Shown here: in pieces, positions 19,667 through 21,737 of the stretch
How the letters are laid out: every line of letters starts with the position of its first letter
Numbering within the stretch: the stretch's first letter is position 1
Source of the DNA: BRHc4a sp049325055
Lineage (GTDB): Bacteria > Bacillota > Desulfotomaculia > Desulfotomaculales > Desulfocucumaceae
Direction: 5' to 3'
Assembly (NCBI GenBank): GCA_049325055.1
Contig: JBMOPB010000126.1
Span: 1 to 21,737 of the forward strand
DNA length: 21,737 nt
Notes under the pieces: generated by a model
Database searches by the model: none
Seen by the model: only the letters and a program-made list of their open reading frames with translations
What the model was told of the DNA's origin: nothing
Position numbers and translations under genes: made by a program

Positions 19667-21043
19667 TTGTCATACAATGTAGTTGTCGTCGGAGGGGGGC
19701 CGGGTGGTTACGTGGCGGCCATCAGGGCGGCGCAGCTGGGCGCCCGTGTGGCCCTGGCTGAAAAGGGCAATGTGGGCGGCACCTGTCTAAACCGCGGCTG
19801 CATACCCACCAAGGCCCTGGCGGCCGGAGTCTCGCTGCTGCATTCGGTTCAACGGGCAAAGGACTTCGGGATCACCGCCGGGGAGGTATCTGTTGACTTC
19901 TCCCGCCTGATGGAGAGGAAAAACCAGGTGGTGGGCAGGCTGGTGCAGGGTGTGGAGTTCCTGCTCAAAAAGAATAAGGTGGAACTGTTCAAAGGAACCG
20001 CCAGGCTTGCCGGCAGCGGCCGCGTAGTGGTGGAGGGCGCGGACGGGAGCCGGGATCTTGAGGCCGAAAACATAATTCTGGCCACCGGCACCGAGCCGGC
20101 ACTGATAGAGGCCTTTGGATATGATGGAGATCTGGTTATTACCTCGGATGAGGCCCTCAACCTGAAGGAAGTGCCCCAGAGGTTGATTATAATCGGCGGC
20201 GGCGTCATCGGGAGCGAGTTCGCCTGCATTTTCTCCGCCCTGGGGTCAAAGGTTACAGTGGTGGAGATCATGCCCGCCATACTGCCGCTCATGGATAAGG
20301 AAGTCTCCCGGCAGATGCAGGGGCTTATGAAACGTCAGGGAATAAATATAAAGACAAAGTCAAAGATACAGGAGATCAGAAAGCAACAGCATTCAGTCAC
20401 CGCAGTTCTGGAGGGTGGAGAGGAAATCGAGGCCGGCAGGGTGCTTATATCCATCGGCAGGGTTATGAACTTGAAGGGACTGGGTCTGGAGGAAGCAGGG
20501 GTGGATCTGGGAGAGCGGGGCGAAGTGCTGGTTGACGACACCATGCAGACATCGGTTAAAGGAATCTATGCCATCGGGGATATAACCGGTAAAATACAAC
20601 TGGCCCACGTGGCGTCGGCCCAGGGAATGGTGGCCGCCGAAAATATAATGGGACGCCGGCGCAGTATGGATTACAGCGTGGTGCCGTCGTGCATATTTAC
20701 CCAGCCCGAGGTGGGGAGTGTGGGGCTTACCGCACAGGAAGCGGAAAATGCCGGGATCAAAGTCAAAAGCGGCAAATTTTCCTTCATGGGCAGCGGCAAG
20801 GCACAGGCCATGGGCGAAACCGACGGCTTTGTCAAGGTGCTGGCCGACCCGGACACCGACCGTATACTGGGGGTTCATATAGTGGGGCCCCATGCCACCG
20901 ACCTGATTGCCGAGGCCGCCCTGGCCATGCGTATGGGAGTCACGGTGAAACAACTGGTGGAAACCATACACGCCCATCCCACCCTGGCGGAATCACTGAT
21001 GGAGGCCGCCGAGGCGGTGCATGGGATGAGCATCCACATGTGA
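19667..21043 (+). CDS. lpdA: Dihydrolipoyl dehydrogenase (E3)
   Basis: Flavoprotein that reoxidises dihydrolipoyl groups of 2-oxoacid dehydrogenase or glycine cleavage complexes with NAD+. The 458-residue protein has the FAD-binding GGGPGGYVAA (9-18), redox-active pair Cys40/Cys45 in GGTCLNRGCIPTKAL, NAD-binding IIGGGVIGSEFA in the middle, AIGDITG, and the interface motif HAHPTLAESL with His437 and Glu442. I chose the TTG at 19667, with AAAAGGGG upstream, because it yields the normal N-terminus LSYNVVVVGGGPGG. The open frame reaches to 19559, adding 36 residues with no similarity, so the longer start is unlikely; GTG 19658 is possible. lipB starts 10 bases after it. Its partner complex is not in the window. 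Confidence 0.95.
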   Translation: MSYNVVVVGGGPGGYVAAIRAAQLGARVALAEKGNVGGTCLNRGCIPTKALAAGVSLLHSVQRAKDFGITAGEVSVDFSRLMERKNQVVGRLVQGVEFLLKKNKVELFKGTARLAGSGRVVVEGADGSRDLEAENIILATGTEPALIEAFGYDGDLVITSDEALNLKEVPQRLIIIGGGVIGSEFACIFSALGSKVTVVEIMPAILPLMDKEVSRQMQGLMKRQGINIKTKSKIQEIRKQQHSVTAVLEGGEEIEAGRVLISIGRVMNLKGLGLEEAGVDLGERGEVLVDDTMQTSVKGIYAIGDITGKIQLAHVASAQGMVAAENIMGRRRSMDYSVVPSCIFTQPEVGSVGLTAQEAENAGIKVKSGKFSFMGSGKAQAMGETDGFVKVLADPDTDRILGVHIVGPHATDLIAEAALAMRMGVTVKQLVETIHAHPTLAESLMEAAEAVHGMSIHM

Positions 21044-21053
21044 GGTGGTTCCC

Positions 21054-21701
21054 GTGACAAGGGAGTGCCGGGTTGTTCACCTGGGACGGTGCGACTACCG
21101 GGAAGCCTGTTCGCTGCAAAAACAGCTTTTGCGCCTTCGTATAGAAAATAAAATACCTGATACCCTGGTTCTTCTCCAGCATCCTCCGGTCTTCACCATA
21201 GGGCGTAAGGGAAGCAGGAAGAATATACTGGTCAGTGCCGAGGTGCTGAACAGGGAAGGAATACCGGTTTGTGATACCGACCGGGGAGGGGATGTAACCT
21301 ACCACGGGCCGGGGCAGATTGTGGGATACCCAATCCTTGACCTGAACCGGCACGGAAAAGACGTGCACCGTGTAATAAACCTCTATGAGGAAGTTGTGAT
21401 AAGGCTTTTGAAGGGCTACGGCATCCAGGGCTGCAGGGTGCCGGAGTATCCGGGGGTCTGGGTTGGCAATGAAAAAATTTGCGCCATAGGTATAGGCGTA
21501 AGCAATTGGGTTACTTTCCACGGCTTTGCCATCAACGTAAATACAAACATGGATCATTTCAGCTTTATTACGCCTTGTGGCATTTCCGGCAAGGGGGTCA
21601 CCTCAATGGAAAGGATACTCGGCGGGAAGATGGACGAATCCGTTGTGGCCGGGGAACTTGTCCGCATTTTCGGCCACGTGTTCGACCTTGAAATGAAATA
21701 A
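21054..21701 (+). CDS. lipB: Octanoyl-[acyl-carrier-protein] transferase
   Basis: Moves the octanoyl group from ACP to lipoyl domains, the first step of lipoate assembly before LipA inserts sulfur. The 215-residue protein has HPPVFTIGRKG (43-53), RGGDVTYHGPGQIVGYP (78-93), GVWVGNEKICAIG with catalytic Lys141, and ITPCGISGKGVTS with the thioester Cys175. GTG 21054 is chosen because AGGTGG lies five bases upstream and the protein then begins VTRECRVVHLG; GTG 21045 is in frame as well. It is coupled to lpd, which uses the lipoyl groups it helps make. After its stop, GGAGGAAG (21710-21717) looks like a ribosome site for the next gene, possibly from a TTG at 21729, and lipA is a natural guess, but too little sequence is present. 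Confidence 0.94.
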   Translation: MTRECRVVHLGRCDYREACSLQKQLLRLRIENKIPDTLVLLQHPPVFTIGRKGSRKNILVSAEVLNREGIPVCDTDRGGDVTYHGPGQIVGYPILDLNRHGKDVHRVINLYEEVVIRLLKGYGIQGCRVPEYPGVWVGNEKICAIGIGVSNWVTFHGFAINVNTNMDHFSFITPCGISGKGVTSMERILGGKMDESVVAGELVRIFGHVFDLEMK

Positions 21702-21737
21702 CATAATCTGGAGGAAGATTTTTTAGGCTTGGGGGAG

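Overview
The window looks like a chromosomal segment of a moderately GC-rich Clostridia-class Firmicute, most likely from the Desulfotomaculum/Pelotomaculum (Peptococcaceae-type) group. The reasons are strong AGGAGG-type ribosome sites, frequent TTG and GTG starts, a long clostridial-type urocanate hydratase, GSI-alpha glutamine synthetases close to the Bacillus type, and ANTAR regulators next to glnA. The assignment is inferred from protein character only. I see no tRNA, rRNA, IS element or CRISPR array.

Region 1 (1-5166) is a histidine-degradation operon: hutU, ftcD, hutI and fchA, closed by a strong terminator. It turns urocanate into glutamate, ammonia and methenyl-tetrahydrofolate. HutH (histidine ammonia-lyase) is not in the window.

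Region 2 (5222-10972) holds an unknown transglutaminase-like protein that seems to lack the catalytic Cys, a convergent ATPase with two P-loop halves, a soluble PAS histidine kinase, a complete OmpR-type two-component pair with its own promoter, and a small SHOCT membrane protein.

Region 3 (10973-19460) is the most interesting part, a nitrogen-assimilation block. It has two ANTAR-type RNA-binding response regulators, three type I glutamine synthetase paralogues of equal length (443 aa), and a stand-alone FMN-binding glutamate synthase-like protein. Its order is ANTAR1-glnA(1)-glt-ANTAR2-glnA(2)-glnA(3). The leaders of ANTAR2, glnA(2) and glnA(3) each carry two small hairpins with six-base loops followed by an intrinsic terminator whose 5' arm overlaps the second hairpin. 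This is the layout of an ANTAR antitermination target. The second hairpin is nearly the same in all three (GGC-AAAGNN-GCC). The glnA(1) leader has a terminator and one related but imperfect hairpin. GlnA(1) itself has lost two metal ligands and the catalytic flap glutamate, so it is probably a pseudoenzyme. GlnA(3) has a substitution at a glutamate-binding position. I infer a self-regulated circuit in which ANTAR proteins read nitrogen status and open transcription of glutamine synthetase genes.

Region 4 (19461-end) holds lpd (dihydrolipoyl dehydrogenase) and lipB (octanoyltransferase) behind a good promoter and a leader of about 157 nt. This lipoate cluster probably continues beyond the window.
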